Source: Microdochium bolleyi (Eukaryota > Ascomycota > Sordariomycetes > Xylariales > Microdochiaceae). From it: a stretch of 64,000 nucleotides of DNA. The position numbers were made by a program, and so were the translations under genes. The stretch covers positions 310,001 through 374,000 of the forward strand of contig KQ964260.1 in assembly GCA_001566295.1 (NCBI GenBank), read 5' to 3'. Below the pieces are notes generated by a model. The model ran no database searches, was not told the origin of the DNA, and saw nothing but the letters and a program-made list of their open reading frames with translations. How positions within the stretch are numbered: position 1 is the first letter of the stretch; each line of letters begins with the position of its first letter. Shown piece by piece: positions 33,300 through 43,557 of this stretch.

Positions 33300-35071
33300 G
33301 ATCCCTCTGGGCACTTCTCCCCAGATAGACTCTGCACGTGCGCCGTGATCATCTTGCACCACACCTCGGTCACGCTGCCCGCGTCCCAGAGCATATTGTT
33401 GTTGCGGGACGCCTCGGGGGAGGCCTTGACCGCGTCCACGTCGCGGGTCATTCTCCCCAGTGCCGTGATGAACGGCGCGGCATCGATGGCCGCGAGCCTC
33501 GTCACGTGCGGCGGCACCGGGGTGAAGAAGTACGGAACCATGCGGAGCGTCTCGAGGCGCTTGCGTAGGCCGTCCTGCTCGGCGACATGGCCGCGCTGTA
33601 TGATTCCCAGCGTGTCCTTTTCGCAGCGGTCCCGTGCATCGGCGGACGGAGGAGTGTGCCGCGGCTGGAGGGATCCCGCACCGCGGGGGGCTCTGGAGGC
33701 GGAAGGAGGCCGAGGCCGCAGTCCTCGCTGTCGCTCCTCTGCGGCGGCCGCGTCTCTGACTTTCTGCTGGAGGTTGGTGAAGAAGTAGTATGCACTACAT
33801 GCTTGTGCTCAGTATGACAACTCCAGCGCCAAGTGGTTACCAGGAAATACTTACAGCATGATGTACCGCTCGGTCAGCTCTTGTTCAAGACTCCATGTGT
33901 CCGGGGACTTGATTTCCAGGGCGGCCATTAGGCCGTTGATGTGTGTCTGCGCGGTGGGCATGTTGCCTTGACATGCCTGTGTTTTTGCCGACATCTTTGT
34001 GTCAGTAGGGAAAGTATCGAACCACATGTATTAGGTAGCCTGCGAAGGATGGAAATTAGACCAACCTCAAAGATAGCTAGCGTGCAGATAAGTCGGACGC
34101 CATGGATCTGGTCTACGACTCCAGTATCACGGAGGTCCTCGTTGATGGTGTGGATGCTCTGGACCTTGTGGAAGAGCGCGGCGCTCTTGTATGTCTCCAC
34201 ATCGCCAGTCGTCCAAATGTAATGGGTGATGGCGACTAGGAGAGCGTTGCGCAGTGCATGAGGTTGTGGACTAGCAAGCTTCAGGCTGTCGGTTCAAATA
34301 AGTGTCAGAAAAGATGAGCAAGTTGACCATAGGTGTCTGAGAGATTGGGACAACTCACCAATCTTGCAGACCAAGACGCTTGACATCGGCAAGCATCGAG
34401 CCTGCGTGGTGAACTTGTAGCGGAGGTCAGCTGAGGCGCTCTAATATTTGGCGAGTCTGAACATACAGTAGTATAGTAGTTGCTTCGAGTTGTACGGCAT
34501 CCTGCATGACAGGGTATCAAAGGGGTCGACTGCGGCACCGTGACTCAGGGTCCGAGACGCTGCCAAGGACGCCACTTCCGAGACGGCCCAGGGCTTCAGG
34601 TAGCCTGGCAGCAGCTGCGTGTACCCTTGCCGGCGGTCGCGCAGCGGGATGGCTGGCGTGCGATATGCGCATGATCTACGCGACTTGACGCAAGCCTTAC
34701 TTCAGAGCGGGGATGGTCAGTCAGTATAAGGTTATTGGTGGAAGCCGTGCCTGCCCCTATGGTTCCAGAAAGGAACAGTTGCACAATGAGTTCAGGTGGC
34801 GAGGAGAGGGTTTATGGTGTTCCGCTGTCCAGCAATGTACCGTGCCGACACCGTCCACAGCCCACAGCCCCCTGACATCGCTGGGGCTGGGAGAGAACGC
34901 CAATGAGAAGTACCCGGAAAGGATGGCATACCAGGATGGCTGTGTCTCGTCGCAGCGTATGTGTCGCTGCCGGCACGTCTGGCACCCATTGCGGCTGCGT
35001 GAGGTCTTCTCGCGGCGTGCCGTGGTTGTGTTGTCGTTACTGCCGACCGACAGCTGGAAGACCAGGTCCAT
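32507..35071 (-). CDS. Zn2Cys6 transcription factor (Fungal_trans_2-like)
   Basis: Fungal regulator, 685 aa. Model: complement(join(32507..33794, 33855..33976, 34066..34285, 34359..34413, 34467..34699, 34932..35071)). Intron 1 (232 nt) interrupts the zinc cluster: exon 1 gives NGCQTCRQRHIRCDETQPSC and exon 2 continues KACVKSRRSCAY, so ligands are Cys30, 33, 40, 47, 50 and 57 and the cluster is complete. The middle region (MPYNSKQLLYYFHHAGSML, later NALLVAITHYIWTTGD and TAQTHINGLMAALEIKSP) matches the helical fungal-specific regulator domain of the Fungal_trans_2 type. The intron at 33977-34065 uses a weaker GTTGGT donor. The last exon holds an eight-proline run from a CGG repeat and a long Ser-rich linker. 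It is divergent from an SDR gene with 502 bp between the starts, so it may regulate that gene. Confidence 0.82.
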
Positions 35072-35573
35072 GACCCGATGGGTTGCGTATGCAGGAGAAA
35101 CACGTAGCCTTGTATGCAGGAAACCGAAAGGTCTCTAGACGTCGAATTGGAGGCCTTGAACCACGCAAGTCAAAGTCCGAGAACAGTCTGGAGTGGGATG
35201 AGGTTGGGAAGATTGGCCAGACTGGGAGTCGGGTAATGTGACAAAAGAAGCTGCAAAGTGGAGATGTGGCCCAGGCTGACTGTCGACAGGGCATCGCCAA
35301 GTCGGGAGCCGCTGCAGGGTTGTTGACCGTCAAGATCCTCCAGCTAGCCTCTTTAGGACGAATAGTCGTGATCGCTTTTGGAAGGATCTCTGTTCAGGTA
35401 CGCACGCAGATCACGGGCGATAGAATGCGAAACAAAAAAGGCTCACTGTGTTGTGTTTGAGCTTTTATAAGCAAGTTCTTGCCCTTTTTTTCAAGTCAAA
35501 CAAAGCCGCAACAGCTTCGACGAAACATTCTCTTTCCAGGGGACTCCAAAAACTCCTACATAACTTCATCGCC
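35072..35573. promoter_or_regulatory. Divergent promoter between Zn2Cys6 regulator and SDR
   Basis: 502 bp between divergent start codons. A TATA-like TTTATAAG near 35464 lies about 105 bp before the SDR ATG. Regulator plus divergent target is a common fungal arrangement; control of the SDR by this regulator is inferred. Confidence 0.5.
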
Positions 35574-36745
35574 ATGCAATCTGATTTTCCCAGCGTACGT
35601 TGCAACAATAGCTGCTAGGTTAAGTCAACTGCTGACCATCTTATACTTACAGGCCACCTGGCGTACCGAGCCCTACGCCGTCATCTCTCCCACCCGCCCA
35701 GCGCTCTCCCAAGCCGGCAGGACCGTCCTCGTCTGCGGCGCTTCGACCGGCATCGGCAACGCCATTGCGCGCGCCTTCTGCGCCGCCGGAGCGAGAAGGG
35801 TCATTATCCTCGGCCGCCGCTCGGGCATCCTCGAGGAAGCCGCGGCGACCCTCGCGGCAGCGTTCCCGAACACGGCAGTCGTGCCGCGTGTCTGTGACGT
35901 CTTCAGCCTGCCTGCAGCCGAGGCGCTGTGGGCCGAGTTCCAGAATGCAGGCACGGTGATCGACGTCCTGGTCTGGAGCGCGGTGCACTACCCAGCGTTC
36001 ACGAGCATCATGCAGCAGGGCGCCGCTCGGCTCTGGGAGGACTTTGAGGGTAATGTCCGCATGCCGCTCGTGTTTGTCGAGAAGCTGTACAGGCAGAGCG
36101 GGCATACAGGGCCAAAGGTACTTTCCCTATCACGTCGGACCTGTGGACACATACATGCGTTCGTGTCCAGCGACCGAAAGGTCGACTACCAGAGAGTACT
36201 GCCACCCTTTAGGCTCCTCTGCTGACAATGGGATCCGTGCCTACAGTGTAGCATTTACGTCACGACAAAGGACATGGCCAAATGGGGCGACACGGAGGGC
36301 ATGCCGGGCTACCAGCTGACCAAGTCGGCCGGGACGTGCGCGATGCAGCAGATCGCGCGGGACGTGCCCGCCGCGGAGATGCAGATGGTAAGCGTGCACC
36401 CCGGCGTCGTCTTCACCGAGGCCGCCGAGTCGGCGGGCTACACGCAGGACACTTTGGACTGGAACCACGGTACGTGTGCACCCACCCGGGGTCCGAGCTG
36501 TGGGTTGACGAGAGTTGTGGAACGAATTAATATTGATGCTGTACAACGGAGCGACTGACACTGCACCTTTACCAGAGGATCTCCCCGGCCACTTCGCCGT
36601 CTGGGCGGCCTCGCCCGAGGCCTCGTTCCTGCATGGTCGCTACGTGTGGGCAAACTGGGACGTCGAGGATCTGAGCAGCGGGGAGGTGCGGGCCCAGATC
36701 GAGGCCGATCCGTGGTATCTCAAGGTCGGCGTCAAGGGCCTGTAA
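35574..36745 (+). CDS. Short-chain dehydrogenase/reductase (SDR)
   Basis: NAD(P)-dependent SDR, 292 aa. Model: join(35574..35594, 35653..36117, 36247..36469, 36576..36745). Exon 1 codes only seven residues (MQSDFPS); this start matches the N-terminal form of a common fungal SDR subgroup (short lead, then a Y-x-AISP-x-RP segment, here YAVISPTRPALS). The cofactor motif is VCGASTGIGNAIARAF and the catalytic pair YQLTK. The usual active-site serine, expected about 16 residues before the tyrosine in this subgroup, appears as threonine in IYVTTKDMAKWG. The third exon boundary is the least certain, since the 129-nt intron has a GTACTT donor. The C-terminal part (GRYVWANWDVEDL) is the standard ending for this group. 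It lies divergent to the Zn2Cys6 regulator at 32507-35071. Confidence 0.8.
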
Positions 36746-38139
36746 GCACGGAGGAGAGAACGCTCCGGCAGCGGCCGCACGTTTGACGCGGTCAAGGCAA
36801 AAAGCAGGGCAACGGCGGTCATGGGAGCCCAAGATGGGGCTCCATCCTGGCGCTTATACACAGATGGTGGCGGCCGTGGCGGCAGGGACTAGCGCCCCCC
36901 CCCCCCCCCCGGCAGAGGTCTAGAACGTCTGGGCTCGAAACACGAGGTGGTTGATTGGGCGTGCTGCGAGTCAAAAGACCGTGGTGGCTGGCCCTGTTCA
37001 TTAAGTGACCCCTGCATGGCCATTGGTCACCCGGCCTTGCACTCGATCTTTGAGCTTTTGCTGCTGGGGTTTTCTTCTTTTCTGGAGAACCGCCTATGGC
37101 CAGCATATATGTCCATGAACATCAAGTCCTACCTTCGGCTGGCCCCAGCGTTGCTATGCAGCCCATTCGTTCTGACTGCCCCTAGAGCTCGGAAGACCGA
37201 CCTTTGAGCCTGGTCGTTTCAAATGACACAAGAAGAAGGGGGGTGTTGGGAGTATTCATGTCATGTTCTGCTCCTGGCGCGTGCCTATACTGACCAGCTT
37301 TCCGGATTCATCCATGAATCATCTAATAAACAGATTGGGTATCTAAACACTACCAGTACGCAAAGAGAACCACTAATGACGCTTGCAAAGGATGCATCTG
37401 CAGTGGAAAGCATCCAGAAAAGCCTTCGCAAGTTTACCTCCATTCCCAACTCCGTGATAGAACGTCTCTCCCAGGCGAATGGTCCGTCTGATCCCCGAAA
37501 TTCCCTCGAACGACGCGCGCTCGTGCCCGCGTACAAAAAAAGCGCCAATGCGTTGGCCCTGATGCCGACGCACCACTCAAGTTCGTTGAGGATGAATGTG
37601 CTGCGCCAGTAGGAAACGCATTCAAAAGGGACGCCCAAAAACAGCCCATCCCAAAATCGTGCAATGACCCCAGTCTTCGTGCTGTGGTGCGCGCCCTTGT
37701 CCGATTCCGTCGGAGCGTGGCCCAACCAGCCGGGGGCGCCTCTCCTCCACTTAGATCAGCCGCAGCGCTCAAGCTCTTCCGCGTGTGTGCGCGGTGTGAT
37801 TTGATGCTTACGGCAGCAGCAGTAGGATGCCGGACCACAAAAGAGAGTTTGGGAAGTCGGCAGTTCCGAGGATAGGGGGGGGGGGTTGCGACTCCACCTA
37901 CGTGGCAGGTAGAGCTGCAGGATTCAGCCCGGGGTTGGCGGCTGTGCGTCCCTGCACTGCCCTCGCATCCATCCTCCTCCTCCGCTGGTGACGTCTTCCA
38001 GGCATTTCGGGTCGGAATCCCCACCCTTCGTCCCGGCGTCCTTGTGAGGATAAGCACAGCTGCGATAGTGCCCTAATAGGCAACTTTCGGCATGTTTGTC
38101 TTTCCTTCCAGAGTGTGACGTCCTGCTTCCGTCTTTGCC
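36746..38139. other. Convergent intergenic region with C and G homopolymers
   Basis: 1.4 kb between the SDR and the second disordered-protein gene, no gene supported. It carries a run of 16 C (36895-36910) and a run of 11 G (37875-37885). Confidence 0.6.
36895..36910 (+). repeat. C16 homopolymer
   Basis: Uninterrupted run of sixteen cytosines in an intergenic region, prone to slippage, so its length should be treated as approximate. Confidence 0.85.
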
Positions 38140-38899
38140 TCACTTGCCGTTGTCGCTGCCCGTGTTCCACTTGTGCATCGTCTCGTCGACGAGCCTGCGC
38201 TGCGCCCGCGACGCCTCGTGCAGGCTCTGGCCCATGGCGCGCAGCTGCTCGACGATGCCGCGCGTCTCCTCGTCCGACATGGGCGGCGGTGTCCTCTGGT
38301 CGCCGTCCCGCCGGTGGCTGCCCGCGCTGTGACTCCGGTGGTGGCCGCTGATGCTGCTGCCGCTGCCGCCGACACCGCCGGTGCTGCTCTGATGCTGACC
38401 GTGCCCGCTGCCGTTGTTGGTCCCCATGCCGATGCCCGTCTTGTTTCCTGCTGCTGCCCCCGACGCTGCCTGCGCGCTGCTCTGTGGCGGTAGGTCGGCT
38501 GCCGTGCGTGCCAGCGCGGCCGCGATGGACATGGGGTTGAGGTATTCGCCGGGCGATAGCAGTTGTTGTTGTTGTGGGTAGCCCAGGCTGGGCTCGAGGG
38601 TGGGCAGCGGTAGCGATATCGGGCGGCCGGTCAGCCTGTCGTGGTTGCTGCCGCTGCTGTGGCTGCTGCTGCTGTGGCTCCGGCTGTTGATGCTGGTGAA
38701 GGACGGGGAGAAGGTGCTGTGCTCGTCGAAGTCGCTCGCTGAGGAGGAGTCTGTCTCGTGCCGCAGCGTGGGCGGTCGCGGATGCGCAGACCGTCGATCA
38801 CTATGGCCAGGTGTTGCTCGTCAGTCTTGGCAGCTCGTCAGGAGGACTCGGGGCCGGCGGATCAAATACTGACTGCGAGATGGGCACAGGCCGATTCAT
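38140..38899 (-). CDS. Small disordered protein with C-terminal LRAMG motif (paralogue B)
   Basis: Unrecognised protein, 228 aa. Model: complement(join(38140..38800, 38874..38899)). Exon 1 codes MNRPVPIS plus two bases; an intron (GTCAGT donor, CATAG acceptor) leads into the long exon. The second-exon frame is open from the acceptor to the stop at 38140. The first exon is the weaker part: an unspliced alternative starting at 38532 would lose SPGEYLNP and the Gln run just upstream. The protein is Ser/His/Gly-rich and disordered (TDSSSASDFDEHSTFSPSF near the start, a GGVGGSGSS run later) until residue ~191, where an amphipathic helix EQLRAMGQSLHEASRAQRRL continues to DETM and a tryptophan, nearly ending the protein. 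That helix matches the 27244-27774 protein at 13 of 27 positions. No signal peptide or membrane segment. Function unknown. Confidence 0.65.
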
Positions 38900-41800
38900 G
38901 GCTGCGCGGGGGGGGGTTTCGCTTGCGGTGCTGGTCGGTCGAGAGTCTAGACGGTATACGTGCGGATGCGGTGCGGATGCAGTCTGGCGAGTGTGTTTTT
39001 GGGTGTTGAAGCCGTGTGCGTGCGTGTGTGTCTTGTTGGAATGTCGTTGAGGAAGGTCTAGACTCACAGTGACGCAAGATGGGCAGAGGTCAGGCCGGCA
39101 CGGGGTTCGCTGTGATGCAAGGCAAAGGGCAGTGCGCAGCGAGTCATGAGAGGCAGGGTCTGCCGCTCCAATGCGCCAGCGGATGGTCGATCCGCAAGGG
39201 GGGTGAAGGGTGTTCCCTGGCTCTGTGTTGATTACGGCGTTGCCTCATGTGCTCTGCATGAGGATCGTATATTGCCCCGTACGATCCATCTGCGATGATT
39301 TTGAGTTACGGGACAATGGATCCCCCTTCCTCCAGGCTTGCTTTTTCCCATTCCTTGACAGCACCGTTGGGCGATGACGAACGGTGCTCCAGACGAAGCA
39401 AAAAGTCAGCCGATAGCGCCAAAGTATGTTTGTGGTGGCAGGACAGAAAGGTCTAGAGCTAGACCGCCCGCGTGCCGCCAACAGTCTAGACTTGTGCTCG
39501 CTCGTGCAGTGCATTTGTGCTCACCGGTGCGCCATGCGGGATGTGGGATGTGGGATGTGGGATGTGGGATACCTCCGGGCCTCCTGGCCTCCTGGCCTCG
39601 TGTCGTGCCTTCGTGGTAGCTGTCACTCAGGTTCTGGCCCGCCGCCTGCACGCCTCAGTGCTTGATCGTTGGCGGACTCTTGCGATCTTGCCGTCGCGAC
39701 TGCAGCATCTGTGGGCGGCCGCGGGCCCACGCCTGTTCTGGCATATGCACGACCTGCGTGGTGGTTTCAGGGGTCGAGTGGGCTGCCCGGGCAGCTGGCG
39801 TGAAGACCCCGAAAGCCCCCCCCCTTGCTCGGCGAGGCCTACCAGGCGACGTTCGGATGCAGCATGGGCACGGAGACGGAGTGCGCTTCCTCCATTGCCG
39901 TCCGCAGTCGATCGCGATGGGCCCCTGTGAAGGTTCGTGATCCCGGGAGCAGAGGCGCCGCGCTACAGCTCCTGATCCCAGGCAGATCTCGATACCGTTC
40001 AGGCCTCTATCGAACATCGAACCACCTTCCTCTGCTCTCATGATTTCAAGTCACGCGGAGAGTGGCCGGCGAAGCACGCCCACCGCGAGGGGCTTGGCTA
40101 GCTCGCTCGGGCGGAGCCAGCAAATGATGGTCCCTGGCTCAGTCGGACGCAGCGCCGCCGCCAGTGGGACCTTTGGGCCTCTGACGGGGCTGCCGAGTTC
40201 GCCGAGGAGGCGCCCGCCATGTTCGCTTCTGCGGGCACTCCAGGGGTTCTAGCTGGAACACTAATCGCAAAAGCTGGAGGGGAGGTCCTGGGAGGTCAGG
40301 CTAAGGTGGCATTCCTGCGCGCGAATGGCGCAGGGACACCTGCGAAAGCCCCCCAGCGTCCACCCCACTGCTGCACATGGCAACAGCCCCGTCGCGAGAG
40401 CCACTGGGTGGAAGGCAGATTGCGACCTGATCGGGCTGAGAGCGCAGAGGCGCGCCTGAAGCAGAGTTCCGCTGCAGTGCTGCGAAGCCTCTCCGTCTGG
40501 CCCCCTGTGCCACAGCGTAGGTACGCGTACTTGTCGTCGCCCGAGCTTTGCGCAGGCATGGGACCCGACGAGCAAGAGTCGTCCGAGAATGTCAGCCTCG
40601 GACATTCGGACACCAGGAAGCCAGGCAAGAGCGCAAAAGTTCGTGGAGATTGTTGCTAAGGGCTGATTAATGTCATGACGTGGCAGGGCATGAACCGTTG
40701 CCGCGCCCTGCCAATGCCATGTTAAGGTTCAGGGTGGGCAGGGGATGCATGGCCGTCGGCACCCTGAAGCCAGTCCTGTCCTGGGGCGGCAGTGCGGCAC
40801 ACGTCATGGGACCCCAATTTCCAAGTACACGAGGGGCCCGGCTTCCTTTCCGATGCCCATCGAGATCAGGGACTTCGGTATCTGGAGATTTGCTGCTGAT
40901 CTTGCTGATCTCCAGCACGCCGAGTGTTCTGGTAAAACGTCCGGTGGAATAGAAACAGGGGGCCCTCAGAGGCGCGACGGCAAGTACCGCGAACCCGAGG
41001 AATACTCCGAGGTGTTGGATAGCCCAAAGCTACCAACGAGCTGGAAATGGGCCTTGAGAGGTCCCGACTTTTCCCCGGAGTCTGCCTGAGAGACTCTGGT
41101 CGATACATCACCTTTAACCGTTGTCGACGACCGAAAGCCAGCTTAGCATCTCCTGAGTCTGCTGAACCCCAAAGAGACATCGCTCGCTCCAGCGTGACGC
41201 GGAGGCGCGATGCACAAATGCGGCTCGGCCGAGTGTTGGCCCATCTTTTCAACTGCCGAGTGACCCAAGCGCACGGCTTGTGTAGACTCTACATGGAGTA
41301 GCTGTTTCCGGAGCCTGGGACCAGTTCGTGCACGACTCCATGCACTGCGTTTCATGTAGCGTCCTTTCCAGGTTGGCTAGTCGCTCGTGTGCTGGGCCGC
41401 GCTGAGGCGCCAGGCGCTTCGGCGGGATGCGCGCTTAGAAAAGTCGCCACTTTCCTTGGCCACGTGCTGTACGACTATTCCGTGCATCTTCTGTGTACCG
41501 GGCTGCCGCGTCATGCACCTGATAGACTGGAGCTTGCCACGATTGCCAGCGTGGAATTATGTTCTAACACTGCAGGACAGCCAAGCATGCTCCTGAAATC
41601 AAGGCGGTGGAGGAAACACTCGCCTCGTGTCCTTGAGAACAATAGATCGTACATAATCTGCCAATGGAGCCCAGTTAAACGAAGCATGGTCTCCTCCAGC
41701 GATGGGATCCTCTCGCTTTCGTCTTTGAAAAGTGAGTCTATCAAATCGGACTACCGGCTGGAAAATGGCAATGTGCTATCGAGAGTACGTCAGGACATCC

Positions 41801-42031
41801 TCTCCAGAACGGACCTGATAATGCAAGCCCAGCTGTAGGCTCAAAGTTCCCCGTCGTTGCAACAACTCCCAATAAATCTCACGAATGATTGATAGGTCTG
41901 GCTTCGAAGGGCGGAAACAGCTATATATATACACCCTGTTGTGTATCTTCTCTTGATTGTTTTGGTCAGTATACTTGGTCTTGCCTCATCCGATAGGAAC
42001 CACGCTTAAACACGCTGTCCTACATTTCTGC
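38900..42031. other. 3.1-kb gene-free region upstream of paralogue B
   Basis: GC-rich with many overlapping open frames and no domain; no gene supported. It includes a 9-G run near 38909, a 7-bp minisatellite (39538-39570) and, at about 41921, an AT-rich ATATATATAC stretch next to the 3' end of the S66 peptidase gene. Confidence 0.5.
39538..39570 (+). repeat. Minisatellite (GGGATGT)4.7
   Basis: Four perfect tandem copies of GGGATGT plus GGGAT, followed at once by a CCTCCTGG-type short repeat to about 39600. Low-complexity tandem DNA in an intergenic region. Confidence 0.85.
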
Positions 42032-43204
42032 CTACAGCACAGTCGGCTCCAGGAGACCAAAGAGATCTCGCTCCGAGTCGAGCACAGCCGTCACATCGTA
42101 CGGCAGCGTGACCATGGGCGTGGTGTGGCCAAAGTCAACGCCGAACAAGATCGGGAACTCCCGCCTCTGGTCATCATCAACCAGCGGGCCCCCCTCGCAC
42201 AGCAGCTCCCTAATCACCCGCTTGTACTCTCCCCTGTCCTGCGCCGAGTCGTACCCGACCGGCCTCCCCACGACCAGGCCGGCAGCCTTGTCAAACACGC
42301 CCTGCGCAATCAGGTCCGCTAGCGCGGCCTGCACCCGCGGCAGGGGGTTCCCCTTGACATCTTCGTCGTCGTCGTCGTTGTCGCTGCTGTCCCCCGTCGC
42401 CGTCTCGAGGAACACGATCCGGCCCTCCCAGTCCGGCGCGATGGCCCGGATCCCGCCCAGCCGCGCCATCACCGTCAGGCAGCCCCCGAACAACCTGCCC
42501 GTGGCCCGCCCGCCGCGGATCCACTCCCAGCCGAACGTGTTCGGCGCCAGCGACCGCGGGGGGACGTGCGCGTGCGAGTCGCCGTGCTTCCAGAAGGCGT
42601 CGCCGCCGGGGTGGTAGTACCTCGACCGGGGGAATATGGCTAGCGGCTCGTCGCTGCGGCCGAGTGGTGTGATCACGCGGAAGAGGTTCTCGGCGCAGAA
42701 CGCGACGGGGGAGTTTGCTGCTTCGGCGCCGGGCAGGTCCGGGGTGGGGATGACGGCCTGCCCGAGCTCGGGGAGGATGCATGGACCGTAGAAGGTGCGC
42801 AGGCCCGTCAGAGCGTGGAGCAGCCAGTGCAGGCCCGTGATGTCCGAGTACCCCACGATGATCTTGGGGTTGGCGCGGACGGCGGCGTGCAGGTCCGCGT
42901 CGGCGACGAGCGCGGGGATGAGCTCTGTGAATGTGGTCCCGCCAATGGTGCAGATGACGGCCGAGATCGTGGGGTCGGTGAGGGCCTCGCGGAGCTCGGA
43001 GAGGCGGTTGCGGATGCTGGACTGGATGCTGTCGTCGGACTCGCCGTGGTAGATCTCGCGGACTGTGTAGCCCCGCGCGGCCAGGAGGGCGATTCCCCGG
43101 GCGATGACCGACGGGTAGATGTGGTTCAGCCGGAGGGAAGGCGAGATGACGGCTATGATAGAGCCGGGCTCGAGCGCCTTTGGCGTGATGGGAGAGGGCG
43201 GCAT
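42032..43204 (-). CDS. Peptidase S66 / LD-carboxypeptidase (MccF-like)
   Basis: Single-exon gene, 390 aa, a serine peptidase of family S66. In bacteria this family includes LD-carboxypeptidases acting on peptidoglycan peptides and MccF, which cleaves aminoacyl-nucleotide antibiotics; fungal members are uncharacterised. The nucleophile serine is Ser120 in IIVGYSDITGLHW, the usual G-Y-S-D elbow. The catalytic glutamate and histidine are expected C-terminally; FGVDFGHTTPMVTLP carries the histidine. The N-terminal LEPGSIIAVISPS and ICTIGGTTFTEL match the family's nucleotide-like first domain. An acidic insert (SSDNDDDDEDVKG) lies in a loop near residue 300. ATG at 43204 is the first in frame; the open frame continues upstream only to a GTG. 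No signal peptide, so it is probably cytosolic. Bacterial-type enzymes of this kind in fungi may be old transfers, but nothing local proves that. Confidence 0.88.
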   Translation of the reverse strand: MPPSPITPKALEPGSIIAVISPSLRLNHIYPSVIARGIALLAARGYTVREIYHGESDDSIQSSIRNRLSELREALTDPTISAVICTIGGTTFTELIPALVADADLHAAVRANPKIIVGYSDITGLHWLLHALTGLRTFYGPCILPELGQAVIPTPDLPGAEAANSPVAFCAENLFRVITPLGRSDEPLAIFPRSRYYHPGGDAFWKHGDSHAHVPPRSLAPNTFGWEWIRGGRATGRLFGGCLTVMARLGGIRAIAPDWEGRIVFLETATGDSSDNDDDDEDVKGNPLPRVQAALADLIAQGVFDKAAGLVVGRPVGYDSAQDRGEYKRVIRELLCEGGPLVDDDQRREFPILFGVDFGHTTPMVTLPYDVTAVLDSERDLFGLLEPTVL

Positions 43205-43557
43205 TATGATGGCGAGAAGCACTGATTGTATTGTCCTTGATTGAGCAGCGTATGTTGGGAGGTTATGTCGGCATCTTTTTGTGCTCAGTCTGGGCGAGAC
43301 GCTTAGGTCATCATATACACTAGCTAGGCTCGTATAAGGGAAGACGCCTCACGATGTTGGAACCCTTGCCATTGTGACAAAGCAGAAAGGCTTCACGGTA
43401 GGATCGACGTGGCATATGTGTCATCTTGGGGACTATTTGTCTTTATCTGGAGTGAGCTTGTCCCGCAGACTTGACACCCAGGGAGGAGTGTCAGCATGAA
43501 GTGGAGTTAACCGCCCCCTCCCCGGTCTTTGTGGGATCAAGTCCGACGCCCTTCGAG
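43205..43557. other. Intergenic, S66 peptidase promoter
   Basis: 353 bases between two minus-strand genes; presumed promoter of the S66 gene and terminator of the regulator. Nothing specific seen. Confidence 0.6.

Noticed and set aside
33270..33302. CGG trinucleotide run
   Set aside because: It lies within the coding frame of the 32507-35071 regulator, where it encodes a run of eight prolines.
34713..35138. 141-codon plus-strand frame over the regulator's first exon and intron
   Set aside because: It runs antisense to the complete Zn2Cys6 model, which accounts for the zinc cluster and all phases.
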